From Ectorhizobium quercum (GTDB taxonomy: Bacteria > Pseudomonadota > Alphaproteobacteria > Rhizobiales > Rhizobiaceae), in NCBI RefSeq assembly GCF_026552795.1, contig NZ_JANFPI010000011.1, forward strand, positions 25,975 through 89,974: a stretch of DNA of 64,000 bases. Direction: 5' to 3'. The notes beneath the pieces were generated by a model. The model was not told the DNA's origin. It saw only the letters and a program-made list of their open reading frames with translations, and made no database searches. The translations under genes and the position numbers were made by a program. Of this stretch, positions 8,613 through 16,231 are shown piece after piece (the stretch's first letter is position 1; every line of letters starts with the position of its first letter).

Positions 8613-8879
8613 GCCTACAATCGGACCGTGTTTCCGCATCGCCTCCTCTCTTCATTGTGGAAGATGTTGACCTTGACTGCCGCAGTCTTACTTACGCTCT
8701 TGCGCGGAATGGACGCAGGTGTATTTTTACGATGTTTTATCGAACCTTTCGTATCTTGTGCGTTGCGGTATAGTCGTAATTGATTACGTCGAATGGCGGG
8801 CTGTCCGTCGGAGGGGCGTGCCGGACATGGCGCCGGCGCCGATCATGGCCAGATGCCTCGTGTTATCGGGAGATGTGTC
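8613..8879. other. Intergenic region before the PAS gene, with a 14-bp palindrome
   Basis: This AT-richer gap contains the perfect palindrome CGTAATTGATTACG at 8775-8788, about 90 bases before the PAS gene start. It is not an FNR box, since the half-sites differ. Its binding protein is unknown. No other gene was recognised here. Confidence 0.5.
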
Positions 8880-9578
8880 TTGGAAGTGCTGATTGAACTG
8901 TTTTGGTCGAAATATGCGGATCTGAAGGCCGCGGTCGAGACGAACGACAGCGAGAGGGTGGAGGCGCTGGACCGGGAGATCGGCAATCTCCTCGGCACGA
9001 TCTTCCAGACCAAGGCAAAGAGCCGTGTCGACATCAACCGGCAGTTCCGCCTTGCCATCGACCTGCTCAACGAGGAAGCGGACGACCTGTCCTGCGTGCA
9101 TTACAACAGCCGCCTGATCCAGGGGCTGGTGGAGCGCTACATCGTCATGGGCGAGGGAGAGGCGCTGGACATCGGCGCGCAGGAGGACGGGGCGGAGGAC
9201 GTTCGCGACGCGGTGTTCAACACGTCGATGCTGGACAGCATTTCCGAACGCGTCGCCGTCATCGGCCCGAACTATCGGCTGACCTATACGAATGCGGCCA
9301 ATGCCAGCCGCCACAACATGCCGCCGGGCCATCTGGTCGGCAAGCATTTCGCTGAAATCGTCGGTTTCCAGCGTTTCCAGAACGGCTTCAAGGAACATAT
9401 CGACCGCTGCCTGGCCGGCGAAACCGTTACCTATACCTATGCCGATGAGATCGACGGCCGCACCATCGTCGTGCGTTGCCGCATGTCGCCCTTCTACAAC
9501 ACCGCGTCCTCGCCTGCGGGCGTGATGCTGGTGATGCGCGAGACGGCCGACCGGCGGCGCCGTTCGAGCGCCGCCTGA
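8880..9578 (+). CDS. PAS domain protein with N-terminal helical region
   Basis: This protein of about 232 residues has a helical N-terminal part (roughly 1-100, LFWSKYADLKAAVETNDS onward) and a C-terminal PAS domain beginning near SISERVAVIGPNYRLTYTN, with GKHFAEIVG typical of the PAS core. No kinase, GGDEF or HTH output domain is attached, so it probably senses a signal and acts through a partner. The start is uncertain: TTG at 8880 has a well-spaced GGGAG, while an ATG at 8853 and another at 8793 are in frame. It sits between hemN and the hemerythrin/cbb3 genes, suggesting but not proving a redox role. Confidence 0.7.
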   Translation: MEVLIELFWSKYADLKAAVETNDSERVEALDREIGNLLGTIFQTKAKSRVDINRQFRLAIDLLNEEADDLSCVHYNSRLIQGLVERYIVMGEGEALDIGAQEDGAEDVRDAVFNTSMLDSISERVAVIGPNYRLTYTNAANASRHNMPPGHLVGKHFAEIVGFQRFQNGFKEHIDRCLAGETVTYTYADEIDGRTIVVRCRMSPFYNTASSPAGVMLVMRETADRRRRSSAA

Positions 9579-9676
9579 CGAACGGCGCGACAAACCCCGT
9601 TTGCATAATCAATCGCGCCGGATCGAATTTCCTTCGTTCCGGCGCTTTCGATTCCCGGGCAGGCGTGCCGCTTCGC

Positions 9677-10201
9677 CTATTGATGCCGCGAAACCGTCGT
9701 GTCCTCGGGCAGGTTGCGAAGCAGATGGTCGCGCTCGAAGGCGATGTGGCGGCGCAGGCCTTCGAAGAAGCCGCGCAGCATGTAGCCCACGGCCTCCATG
9801 TTCACCGGCGCACCGGCGCCCAGCCGCAGCAGCGCGTCGGTCAACTCCTCGGCGAAACACTCGTCTTCGAAATGCTCGTATTTGAGGCGCGAGAGCGTTT
9901 CTTCCAGCGTCTTCTCGGCGCCGGGCCTGCCGGCGAGCCAGGGAAACAGAACGTTTTCCTCGTAAAGATGCTGATTGCGGATGGCGGGACCGAGCGCCTT
10001 GGCCGCATAGATGCACTTCTGGCGATTGACGTTCGCAGGCAGTGAATCCGCGATTTCCTCGAGCGCGTCGCACAGGGCGAGCTGCTCGCGATAGGCGGCA
10101 TTCAGCCAGCGGAGCGTGAAGCCGTTGCTTGCCTTGTGATCGAGGTCAGCGATTCCGTTCGCCGAGCAACAGAAATTCTGAAATGTACCGACTATATGCA
10201 T
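9677..10201 (-). CDS. Hemerythrin HHE domain protein
   Basis: This 174-residue four-helix hemerythrin-like protein is predicted to carry a non-heme di-iron site. Likely ligands are H22, H78 and E82 (NQHLYEENVLFPWL), H110 and nearby E114 (YEHFEDE), H152 and H159 (RRHIAFERDHL). Such proteins bind oxygen or nitric oxide, or sense iron-oxygen chemistry. The ATG at 10201 begins the conserved domain. A perfect FNR box lies 82 bases upstream with a GATAAG -10 suitably placed on the minus strand, so induction at low oxygen together with the divergent ccoN operon is likely. Confidence 0.88.
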   Translation of the reverse strand: MHIVGTFQNFCCSANGIADLDHKASNGFTLRWLNAAYREQLALCDALEEIADSLPANVNRQKCIYAAKALGPAIRNQHLYEENVLFPWLAGRPGAEKTLEETLSRLKYEHFEDECFAEELTDALLRLGAGAPVNMEAVGYMLRGFFEGLRRHIAFERDHLLRNLPEDTTVSRHQ

Positions 10202-10282
10202 TCGCGAGCCCTCCGGCACATTGTCGCATCGCGCCAACTTATGCCTTGGTTTACTTATCTCGCCGGTTTGCTGATGCTCGCA

Positions 10283-10296
10283 TTGATATGGATCAA
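10283..10296. promoter_or_regulatory. Perfect FNR box between hemerythrin and ccoN
   Basis: TTGATATGGATCAA is a perfect TTGAT-N4-ATCAA match, the best of the four boxes in the window. It lies 82 bases before the hemerythrin ATG and 216 bases before the ccoN ATG, and could serve either or both genes. Confidence 0.88.
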
Positions 10297-10343
10297 GGTT
10301 GAGGCAGGGGGCAAATGTCAATTCTGCGTTCAGGGCAGGGGAA

Positions 10344-10362
10344 GTCGACGTTTGACGTCGAC
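10344..10362. repeat. 19-bp inverted repeat in the ccoN leader
   Basis: The arms GTCGACGT and ACGTCGAC flank a TTG centre with no mismatch. It could be an operator for a dimeric regulator or an RNA hairpin in the ccoN leader. The sequence is unlike FNR, RegA or Fur sites known to me. Confidence 0.65.
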
Positions 10363-10445
10363 GCGCCGGGGAAGCGTCCACCTGCCGGCGCATACGCCTT
10401 GAGGTCGGTTCCGGTTTAAAGGGGCATGCGCAATTCAGACATGTA

Positions 10446-10480
10446 CGGCGCCGCGCACCATTTCATGGCGCGCGGCGCCG
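10446..10480. repeat. 35-base near-perfect hairpin before ccoN
   Basis: Arms CGGCGCCGCGC (10446-10456) and GCGCGGCGCCG (10470-10480) pair fully. Inside them CCAT (10458-10461) pairs with ATGG (10465-10468), leaving a TTC loop and a single A/C mismatch. No T-tract follows on the plus strand, so it is not a standard terminator for readthrough. It ends 31 bases before the ccoN start codon. Confidence 0.7.
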
Positions 10481-10511
10481 TAGGATCATCTAGCGTTGGG
10501 GGATACCAACA

Positions 10512-12131
10512 ATGACACAAACACTAGGCACTCTGACATTGGGGTTACTCGCCTTTGTCGCGTTGCTCGGGGCGGCTTTCGCCCATGACAAGCTTTTCGA
10601 GGCCCACATGTGGGTCATGTTCTTCGTGCTGGCGGCCGGCACCGTGGTCGCGTTGCGCAATTTCGCGTTCACTCCCCCACGCCCGAAGGAGCAGGTGAAA
10701 GCCGAATATTTCGACGAAGTCGTCAAGTACGGCGTCATCGCAACGGTTTTCTGGGGAGTCGTCGGCTTTCTGGTCGGCGTCGTCGCCGCCTTGCAACTCG
10801 CGTTTCCCGATCTCAACATCGAGCCCTGGCTGAATTTCGGCCGCGTCCGTCCGCTGCACACGTCCGCGGTCATCTTCGCGTTCGGCGGCAACGCCCTGAT
10901 CGCCACCTCGTTCTACTGTGTGCAGCGCACCTCGCGGGTGCGCCTTTTCGGCGGTGGCCTCGGCTGGTTCGTTTTCTGGGGCTACAACATCTTCATCGTC
11001 ATGGCCGCGACGGGCTATCTTCTGGGCATCACCCAGGGCCGCGAATACGCCGAGCCGGAATGGTATGCCGACCTGTTCCTGACGGTCGTCTGGGTGCTGT
11101 ATCTGGTCGCCTTCCTCGGTACCATCCTGACCCGCAAGGAACCGCACATCTACGTCGCGAACTGGTTCTACCTCGCCTTCATCGTCACGATCGCCATGCT
11201 GCATATCGTGAACAATCTGGCGATCCCGGTTTCCTTCACCGGCGTGAAGAGCTATTCGGCCTTCTCCGGGGTGCAGGATGCGCTGACCCAGTGGTGGTAC
11301 GGCCATAATGCCGTGGGCTTCTTCCTGACGGCCGGCTTCCTCGGCATGATGTACTACTTCGTTCCGAAGCAGGCAGGCCGTCCGATCTACTCCTACCGTC
11401 TGTCGATCATCCACTTCTGGGCGCTGATCTTCCTCTACATCTGGGCCGGCCCGCACCATCTGCACTACACGGCGCTGCCGGACTGGGCGCAGACGCTCGG
11501 CATGGTCTTCTCCATCATGCTGTGGATGCCCTCCTGGGGCGGCATGATCAATGGCCTGATGACGCTTTCGGGCGCCTGGGACAAGATCCGCACCGACCCG
11601 ATCATCCGCATGATGGTCATCGCCATCGCCTTCTACGGCATGTCGACCTTCGAAGGTCCGATGATGTCGATCAAGACGGTCAACTCGCTCAGCCACTATA
11701 CGGACTGGACCATCGGCCACGTGCATTCGGGTGCTCTCGGCTGGGTCGGCATGATCACCTTCGGTGCCGTCTACTACCTGACGCCGAAGCTGTGGAACCG
11801 CAATCGCCTGTATTCGCTGCGTCTCGTCAACTGGCACTTCTGGCTGGCCACGCTCGGCATCGTTCTCTACGCCGCCGTCATGTGGGTCGCTGGCATCCAG
11901 CAGGGCCTGATGTGGCGCGAATACGACGAGCAGGGCTTCCTGGTCTATTCGTTCGCCGAATCGGTCGCGGTCATGTTCCCGTACTACGTCCTGCGTGCGG
12001 TCGGCGGCGCCATGTATCTCGTCGGCGGCATCATCATGGCCTACAACGTCCTGATGACGATCCTCGGCCATGAACGTCAGGAAGCGCCGATTGCCGGTTC
12101 CGCGGCCATTGCCGCCCAGCCTGCTGAATAA
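10512..12131 (+). CDS. ccoN: Cytochrome c oxidase cbb3-type subunit I
   Basis: CcoN (FixN) is the catalytic heme-copper subunit of the high-affinity cbb3 terminal oxidase in the inner membrane, binding heme b, heme b3 and CuB. The 539 residues contain about 12 helices and the conserved runs WYGHNAVGFFLTAGFLGMMY, WAGPHHLHY (CuB and active-site histidines) and DWTIGHVHSGALGWVG. Spacing is 12 bases to ccoO. The ATG at 10512 follows GGGGGATACC, a fair ribosome site. Regulation by the upstream FNR box is expected, and the ccoNOQP order is canonical. Confidence 0.97.
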   Translation: MTQTLGTLTLGLLAFVALLGAAFAHDKLFEAHMWVMFFVLAAGTVVALRNFAFTPPRPKEQVKAEYFDEVVKYGVIATVFWGVVGFLVGVVAALQLAFPDLNIEPWLNFGRVRPLHTSAVIFAFGGNALIATSFYCVQRTSRVRLFGGGLGWFVFWGYNIFIVMAATGYLLGITQGREYAEPEWYADLFLTVVWVLYLVAFLGTILTRKEPHIYVANWFYLAFIVTIAMLHIVNNLAIPVSFTGVKSYSAFSGVQDALTQWWYGHNAVGFFLTAGFLGMMYYFVPKQAGRPIYSYRLSIIHFWALIFLYIWAGPHHLHYTALPDWAQTLGMVFSIMLWMPSWGGMINGLMTLSGAWDKIRTDPIIRMMVIAIAFYGMSTFEGPMMSIKTVNSLSHYTDWTIGHVHSGALGWVGMITFGAVYYLTPKLWNRNRLYSLRLVNWHFWLATLGIVLYAAVMWVAGIQQGLMWREYDEQGFLVYSFAESVAVMFPYYVLRAVGGAMYLVGGIIMAYNVLMTILGHERQEAPIAGSAAIAAQPAE

Positions 12132-12143
12132 GGAGGGACGTCC

Positions 12144-12875
12144 ATGTCCATCATTGACAAACACGCGATTATCGAGCGCAACGGAACGCTCCTGCTCGTC
12201 GGATCGCTGCTGGTCGTCTCCATCGGCGGCATCGTCGAAATCGCCCCGCTCTTCTATCTGGAGAACACGATCGAGAAGGTGGAGGGCATGCGTCCCTATT
12301 CGCCTCTCGAACTGGCGGGACGCAACATCTACATCCGCGAAGGCTGTTACGTCTGTCACAGCCAGATGATCCGTCCGTTCCGCGACGAGGTGGAACGGTA
12401 CGGTCACTACAGCCTCGCGGCCGAGTCGATGTACGACCATCCGTTCCAGTGGGGCTCCAAGCGTACCGGGCCGGATCTGGCCCGCGTGGGCGGCCGCTAT
12501 TCCAACGAATGGCACGTCCAGCATCTGGTCGAGCCGCGCGACGTCGTGCCGGAATCGATCATGCCCAGCTATTCCTATCTGCTGACGACGCCGCTTTCGG
12601 TGACGGACGTTCAGGCGGATATGAAGGCCCTGAGCCTGGTCGGCGTTCCCTACACGGACGAGCAACTCGAAAACGCCGGCGCGGACCTTGCCGCCCAGGC
12701 CGATCCGGAAGCGGATGTCGATGCCGTCGTGGCCCGGTATCCGAAGGCGAAGGTCGGCGATTTCGACGGCGATCCGACGAAGCTGACCGAAATGGACGCG
12801 CTGGTCGCCTATCTGCAAATGCTCGGCACGCTGGTCGACTTCTCGACCTATGACGATGCCAGCGGATATCGTTGA
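12144..12875 (+). CDS. ccoO: Cytochrome c oxidase cbb3-type subunit II (mono-heme)
   Basis: CcoO (FixO) is the membrane-anchored mono-heme cytochrome c of the cbb3 oxidase that relays electrons to CcoN. It has one N-terminal membrane helix (about residues 14-34) and a heme site REGCYVCHSQMIRPF with C68, C71 and H72. A later Met-containing SIMPSYSYL segment probably supplies the axial ligand. Its 243 residues match the family. AGGAGGGACGTCC precedes the start, and the gene follows ccoN by 12 bases in one operon. Confidence 0.97.
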   Translation: MSIIDKHAIIERNGTLLLVGSLLVVSIGGIVEIAPLFYLENTIEKVEGMRPYSPLELAGRNIYIREGCYVCHSQMIRPFRDEVERYGHYSLAAESMYDHPFQWGSKRTGPDLARVGGRYSNEWHVQHLVEPRDVVPESIMPSYSYLLTTPLSVTDVQADMKALSLVGVPYTDEQLENAGADLAAQADPEADVDAVVARYPKAKVGDFDGDPTKLTEMDALVAYLQMLGTLVDFSTYDDASGYR

Positions 12876-12886
12876 GAGGAGGGCAC

Positions 12887-13039
12887 ATGGAAACCTACAC
12901 GGCCATGCGCCAGTTCGCCGACAGTTGGGGTCTGCTCGCCATGACCCTCTTCTTCGTTGGCGTCGTTCTTTTCACGCTGCGTCCCGGGGCCAGGAAGATG
13001 GCCAAGGACGCGGCCGAAATCCCTCTCAAGGAGGATTAA
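12887..13039 (+). CDS. ccoQ: Cytochrome c oxidase cbb3-type subunit IV
   Basis: CcoQ (FixQ) is a 50-residue single-helix subunit that stabilises the cbb3 complex. The sequence METYTAMRQFADSWGLL enters one membrane helix (about residues 12-32), followed by a basic stretch and an acidic C-terminus. It is too short for most gene callers. AGAGGAGGGCAC gives a strong ribosome site, and the gene fits tightly between ccoO (11 bases) and ccoP (3 bases). Confidence 0.93.
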   Translation: METYTAMRQFADSWGLLAMTLFFVGVVLFTLRPGARKMAKDAAEIPLKED

Positions 13040-13042
13040 GAG

Positions 13043-13912
13043 ATGTCGGAAAAACAAATTGACGAACTCAGCGGCGTCGAGACAACGGGTCACTCCTGGG
13101 ACGGAATCAGCGAACTGAACAATCCGCTTCCCCGCTGGTGGCTCTGGACCTTCTACGCGACCATCGTATGGGCGCTCGGCTATACGATCCTCTACCCGTC
13201 CTGGCCGGGTCTCACGGGCAATGTCGAGGGTCTGCTGGGCTGGTCCAGCCGCGGCGAGCTTGCGAGCGAGCTGACCGAGGCGCAGGCCGCGAAGAGCGTC
13301 TATCTCGAGAAGATCGCGGTCACCCCGGTTGCCGACATTCTCGGCGACGCGGAACTGAGCCGCTTCGCCACGGCGGGCGGCGCGGCCGCGTTCAAGATCA
13401 ACTGCACGCCCTGCCACGGCTCGGGTGCGGCGGGCGGCAGCGGCTATCCCAACCTCAACGACGACGAATGGGTGTGGGGCGGCTCGATCGACGAGATCTA
13501 TACGACGATCACCCACGGCATCCGCTCGACGGACGACGAATCGACCCATCTGTCGGAAATGCCGGCCTTCGCCGACATCCTGTCGACGGAAGAGGTTCGT
13601 CAGGTTTCCGCCTTCGTCTACAGCCTGTCGGGCGGCACGCCCTCCGACGCGGCGATGGTCGAGCCGGGCGAGACGGTCTTCGCCGACAATTGCGCATCCT
13701 GCCACGGCGAGGATGCCAGGGGCCTGAAGGACTTCGGCGCGCCCAACCTCACGGATGCCATATGGCTGCGTGCGGAAGGCACGGAGGCCGGCATCGCCGC
13801 TCAGGTGGCAAGACCCACGCACGGCGTCATGCCGGCATGGGGCGTTCGCCTCGGCGACACCACGGTCAAGGAACTGGCCGTCTTCGTCCATTCGCTGGGT
13901 GGCGGTCAGTAA
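13043..13912 (+). CDS. ccoP: Cytochrome c oxidase cbb3-type subunit III (di-heme)
   Basis: CcoP (FixP) is the di-heme cytochrome c that receives electrons from the bc1 complex or soluble cytochromes. It has an N-terminal segment conserved in FixP (NPLPRWWLWTFYATIVWA), a membrane helix around residues 33-52, and two heme sites, CTPCH (C121-H125) and CASCH (C217-H221). Its 289 residues fit the family. It is the last gene of ccoNOQP; a GC-rich hairpin follows at 13923-13951 before ccoG. Confidence 0.97.
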   Translation: MSEKQIDELSGVETTGHSWDGISELNNPLPRWWLWTFYATIVWALGYTILYPSWPGLTGNVEGLLGWSSRGELASELTEAQAAKSVYLEKIAVTPVADILGDAELSRFATAGGAAAFKINCTPCHGSGAAGGSGYPNLNDDEWVWGGSIDEIYTTITHGIRSTDDESTHLSEMPAFADILSTEEVRQVSAFVYSLSGGTPSDAAMVEPGETVFADNCASCHGEDARGLKDFGAPNLTDAIWLRAEGTEAGIAAQVARPTHGVMPAWGVRLGDTTVKELAVFVHSLGGGQ

Positions 13913-13922
13913 GAAAGCCATA

Positions 13923-13951
13923 CGGACCCCGGCGCCTTGTGGCGGGGTCCG
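13923..13951 (+). terminator. GC-rich hairpin after ccoP
   Basis: CGGACCCCG and CGGGGTCCG form a 9-bp stem 10 bases after the ccoP stop. There is no T-run, so it may be a weak or Rho-assisted terminator, or a 3' stabilising hairpin for ccoNOQP messenger. Confidence 0.5.
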
Positions 13952-14119
13952 CTCTTAAAGGAGGGAAGCCTCCGGTGGCCACGCTTTCGGGCGTGGCTGT
14001 TTCGTTTTATGGCGCCGGCCGCCTGAAGATGCCGGGCGTCAAGCCCCTGACATAAGCGTCTCCATGCGCTTCATCCGGCATGGCGCGTGTGCCCGATGTG
14101 TGCGGCGTCCCGTCGCTGC

Positions 14120-14133
14120 TTGATATAAGTCAA
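14120..14133 (+). promoter_or_regulatory. FNR box upstream of ccoG
   Basis: TTGATATAAGTCAA fits the anaerobox. It is centred 61 bases before the ccoG ATG, leaving a leader of about 20 bases if used at -41.5. It gives ccoGHIS its own oxygen-controlled promoter. Confidence 0.8.
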
Positions 14134-14187
14134 GGTGTGATAGGCCGGACGGTGGCAAGTCTTCAGGGAAAGCACAGGATCGCTTCG

Positions 14188-15738
14188 ATGACCGTGAACA
14201 TCAATCCGAACGGCGGAACGGCTCCGTCCAGCAAGGCAGCCCAGCCCCTTTACGAGGCGAAGAAACGTGTTTTCGCCAAAAAGGTCGAAGGCCGCTTCCG
14301 CAATTTCAAGTGGCTGGTTCTCGCCCTGACGCTCGGCGCCTATTTCATCACGCCGTGGCTGAGATGGGACCGGGGGGAGTATGCTCCCGATCAGGGCGTG
14401 CTGCTCGATCTCGCCGCGCGGCGGTTCTATTTCTTCCCCATCGAAATCTGGCCGCAGGAATTCTATTATGTGGCCGGCCTTCTGGTCATGGCGGGCTTCG
14501 GCCTGTTTCTGGTCACGTCGGCGGTGGGCCGCGCCTGGTGCGGCTACACCTGTCCCCAGACGGTCTGGGTCGATCTCTTCATCGCCATCGAGCGCTTCTT
14601 CCAGGGCGACCGCAATGCCCGCATGAAGCTCGATTCGTCGACCTGGTCGCTCAACAAGACCTGGCGGATCGCCGCGACCCATGCGACGTGGCTGCTGATT
14701 TCCGTCGCCACCGGCATGGGCTGGATCTTCTATTTCGGCGATGCCCCGGTTGTGGCGAAGAACTTCTTCACCGGCGATCTTCCATTCGTCGCCTACGGCA
14801 CCGTGCTGACGCTCACCGCCACCACCTATATTTTCGGCGGCCTGCTGCGGGAGCAGGTCTGCATCTACATGTGTCCCTGGCCGCGCATCCAGGCGGCGAT
14901 GCTCGACGAGAAGTCTCTGGTCGTGACCTATAACGACTGGCGCGGCGAACCGCGCACGCGCGGCGCGAAGAAAGCCGCCGCCGCCGGCCTGCCGGTCGGG
15001 GATTGCGTCGACTGCAATGCCTGCGTGGCCGTCTGTCCGATGGGCATCGACATTCGCGACGGCCAGCAGCTCGGCTGCATCACCTGCGCGCTGTGCATCG
15101 ATGCCTGCGACAACGTCATGGACAAGGTGGGTAAGGAGCGCGGCCTGATCGCCTACGCCACGCTCGAGGAATACGAGAGCAACATGAGCCTGGCGACCAG
15201 TGGAGGCCAGACCGGCATCCAGCCGCAGAACGTGCGCAAGCCGGACGGCTCGTTCTCCGACCGGGTCCGTCATTTCGACTGGCGCATCATCTTCCGACCG
15301 CGGACCCTGCTTTACATCGGTGCGTGGTCGGCGGTCGGCCTCGCCATGCTGTTCGTGCTCGTGACCCGTGATCGCCTCAACATCAACGTCCTGCACGACC
15401 GCAATCCGCAATATGTGATGGAGTCGGACGGTTCGATCCGCAACGGCTATACGGTGCGCATTCTGAACATGGTGCCGCAGCCGCGCACCGTCCGGCTTTC
15501 GATCGAGGGATTGCCGCGGGCGGCGATGAAGATCAACGGCTATCCCGACACCAGGGCGCAGGCCTATGACATTCCGGTGAAACCGGACGAGGCGAACGCC
15601 CTGAAAGTGTTCGTCACCCTGCCGAAGGATGACGTAAACTCGCCGGCGGAAGAGTTCCGCTTCTCGATTGTGGACCCGGAAAGCGGCGAACACACGACCT
15701 ACAAGGCGGTCTTCAACGGGCCGAGCGTGAGAAAGTGA
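14188..15738 (+). CDS. ccoG: Cytochrome c oxidase accessory protein CcoG (FixG), 2x 4Fe-4S
   Basis: CcoG is a polytopic membrane ferredoxin-like protein needed for cbb3 maturation; homologues reduce copper for CuB delivery. The 516 residues hold several helices in the first 240, the CGYTCPQTVWVDLF motif, and two 4Fe-4S motifs (CVDCNACVAVCPMG and CITCALCIDACD). A C-terminal soluble Ig-like domain follows residues about 370-500. The ATG at 14188 is favoured because the FNR box lies upstream; the in-frame 14080 start would place the box inside the gene. Translationally coupled to ccoH. Confidence 0.96.
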   Translation: MTVNINPNGGTAPSSKAAQPLYEAKKRVFAKKVEGRFRNFKWLVLALTLGAYFITPWLRWDRGEYAPDQGVLLDLAARRFYFFPIEIWPQEFYYVAGLLVMAGFGLFLVTSAVGRAWCGYTCPQTVWVDLFIAIERFFQGDRNARMKLDSSTWSLNKTWRIAATHATWLLISVATGMGWIFYFGDAPVVAKNFFTGDLPFVAYGTVLTLTATTYIFGGLLREQVCIYMCPWPRIQAAMLDEKSLVVTYNDWRGEPRTRGAKKAAAAGLPVGDCVDCNACVAVCPMGIDIRDGQQLGCITCALCIDACDNVMDKVGKERGLIAYATLEEYESNMSLATSGGQTGIQPQNVRKPDGSFSDRVRHFDWRIIFRPRTLLYIGAWSAVGLAMLFVLVTRDRLNINVLHDRNPQYVMESDGSIRNGYTVRILNMVPQPRTVRLSIEGLPRAAMKINGYPDTRAQAYDIPVKPDEANALKVFVTLPKDDVNSPAEEFRFSIVDPESGEHTTYKAVFNGPSVRK

Positions 15739-16229
15739 CCGATATGACGAGCAAGCCTTCCGGTTTCGTGTTTACGGGGCGGCACATGATCATGGTGATA
15801 GGCACCTTTTTCGGCGTCATCATCACAGTTAACATGTTCATGGCGTGGCAGGCGGCGCGGACCTGGAGCGGCCTCGTCGTTCCGAATACCTACGTCGCCA
15901 GCCAGGAGTTCAACAGCAAGGTCGCGGCGCAGCGGCAGATGGCGGCCTCCGGAATCGCCGGCAAGCTTTCGGTCGAAGGCGGGATCGTGACCTATGCGAT
16001 ATCCCATCCGGAAACGGGACCGGTCGATGTGGAGAAGGTCGTCATCAATTTCCTGCGGCCGGTCGGCACCGATCAGGACTTCACGGTCGAGCTGAACCGG
16101 ACGGCGGCCGGGATCTATACCGCCGTCCACGATGTCCGTCCCGGACAGTGGATCGCCGAAGTGAAGGCGAGTGACGGCGACACGCTGGTCGTTCACGAGG
16201 CCAACCGCTTCTTCGTGGTCGGAGAGTAG
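15735..16229 (+). CDS. ccoH: FixH family protein (CcoH)
   Basis: FixH/CcoH is a small membrane protein needed for assembly or stability of the cbb3 oxidase. This 164-residue form has one N-terminal membrane helix (about residues 15-38) and a periplasmic beta-rich domain ending NRFFVVGE. The start is GTG at 15735, overlapping the ccoG stop as GTGA; an ATG at 15744 is an alternative. Neighbours ccoG and ccoI confirm the role. Confidence 0.93.
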   Translation: MTDMTSKPSGFVFTGRHMIMVIGTFFGVIITVNMFMAWQAARTWSGLVVPNTYVASQEFNSKVAAQRQMAASGIAGKLSVEGGIVTYAISHPETGPVDVEKVVINFLRPVGTDQDFTVELNRTAAGIYTAVHDVRPGQWIAEVKASDGDTLVVHEANRFFVVGE

Positions 16230-16231
16230 AA

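Larger units (their letters stand above)
10202..10511. promoter_or_regulatory. Shared control region of hemerythrin and ccoN
   Basis: This 310-base divergent region has no gene. From left to right it holds a minus-strand -10-like GATAAG (10259-10254), the FNR box (10283-10296), a 19-bp inverted repeat (10344-10362) and a 35-base inverted repeat (10446-10480) ending 31 bases before ccoN. If the FNR box acts at -41.5 toward ccoN, transcription would begin near 10331. Both repeats would then fall in an approximately 180-base structured leader. Confidence 0.7.

Noticed and set aside
10545..12818. 757-codon minus-strand open frame opposite ccoN and ccoO
   Set aside because: Antisense to two well-supported oxidase genes; low-complexity Asp/His/Arg composition typical of GC-rich antisense frames, no motif.
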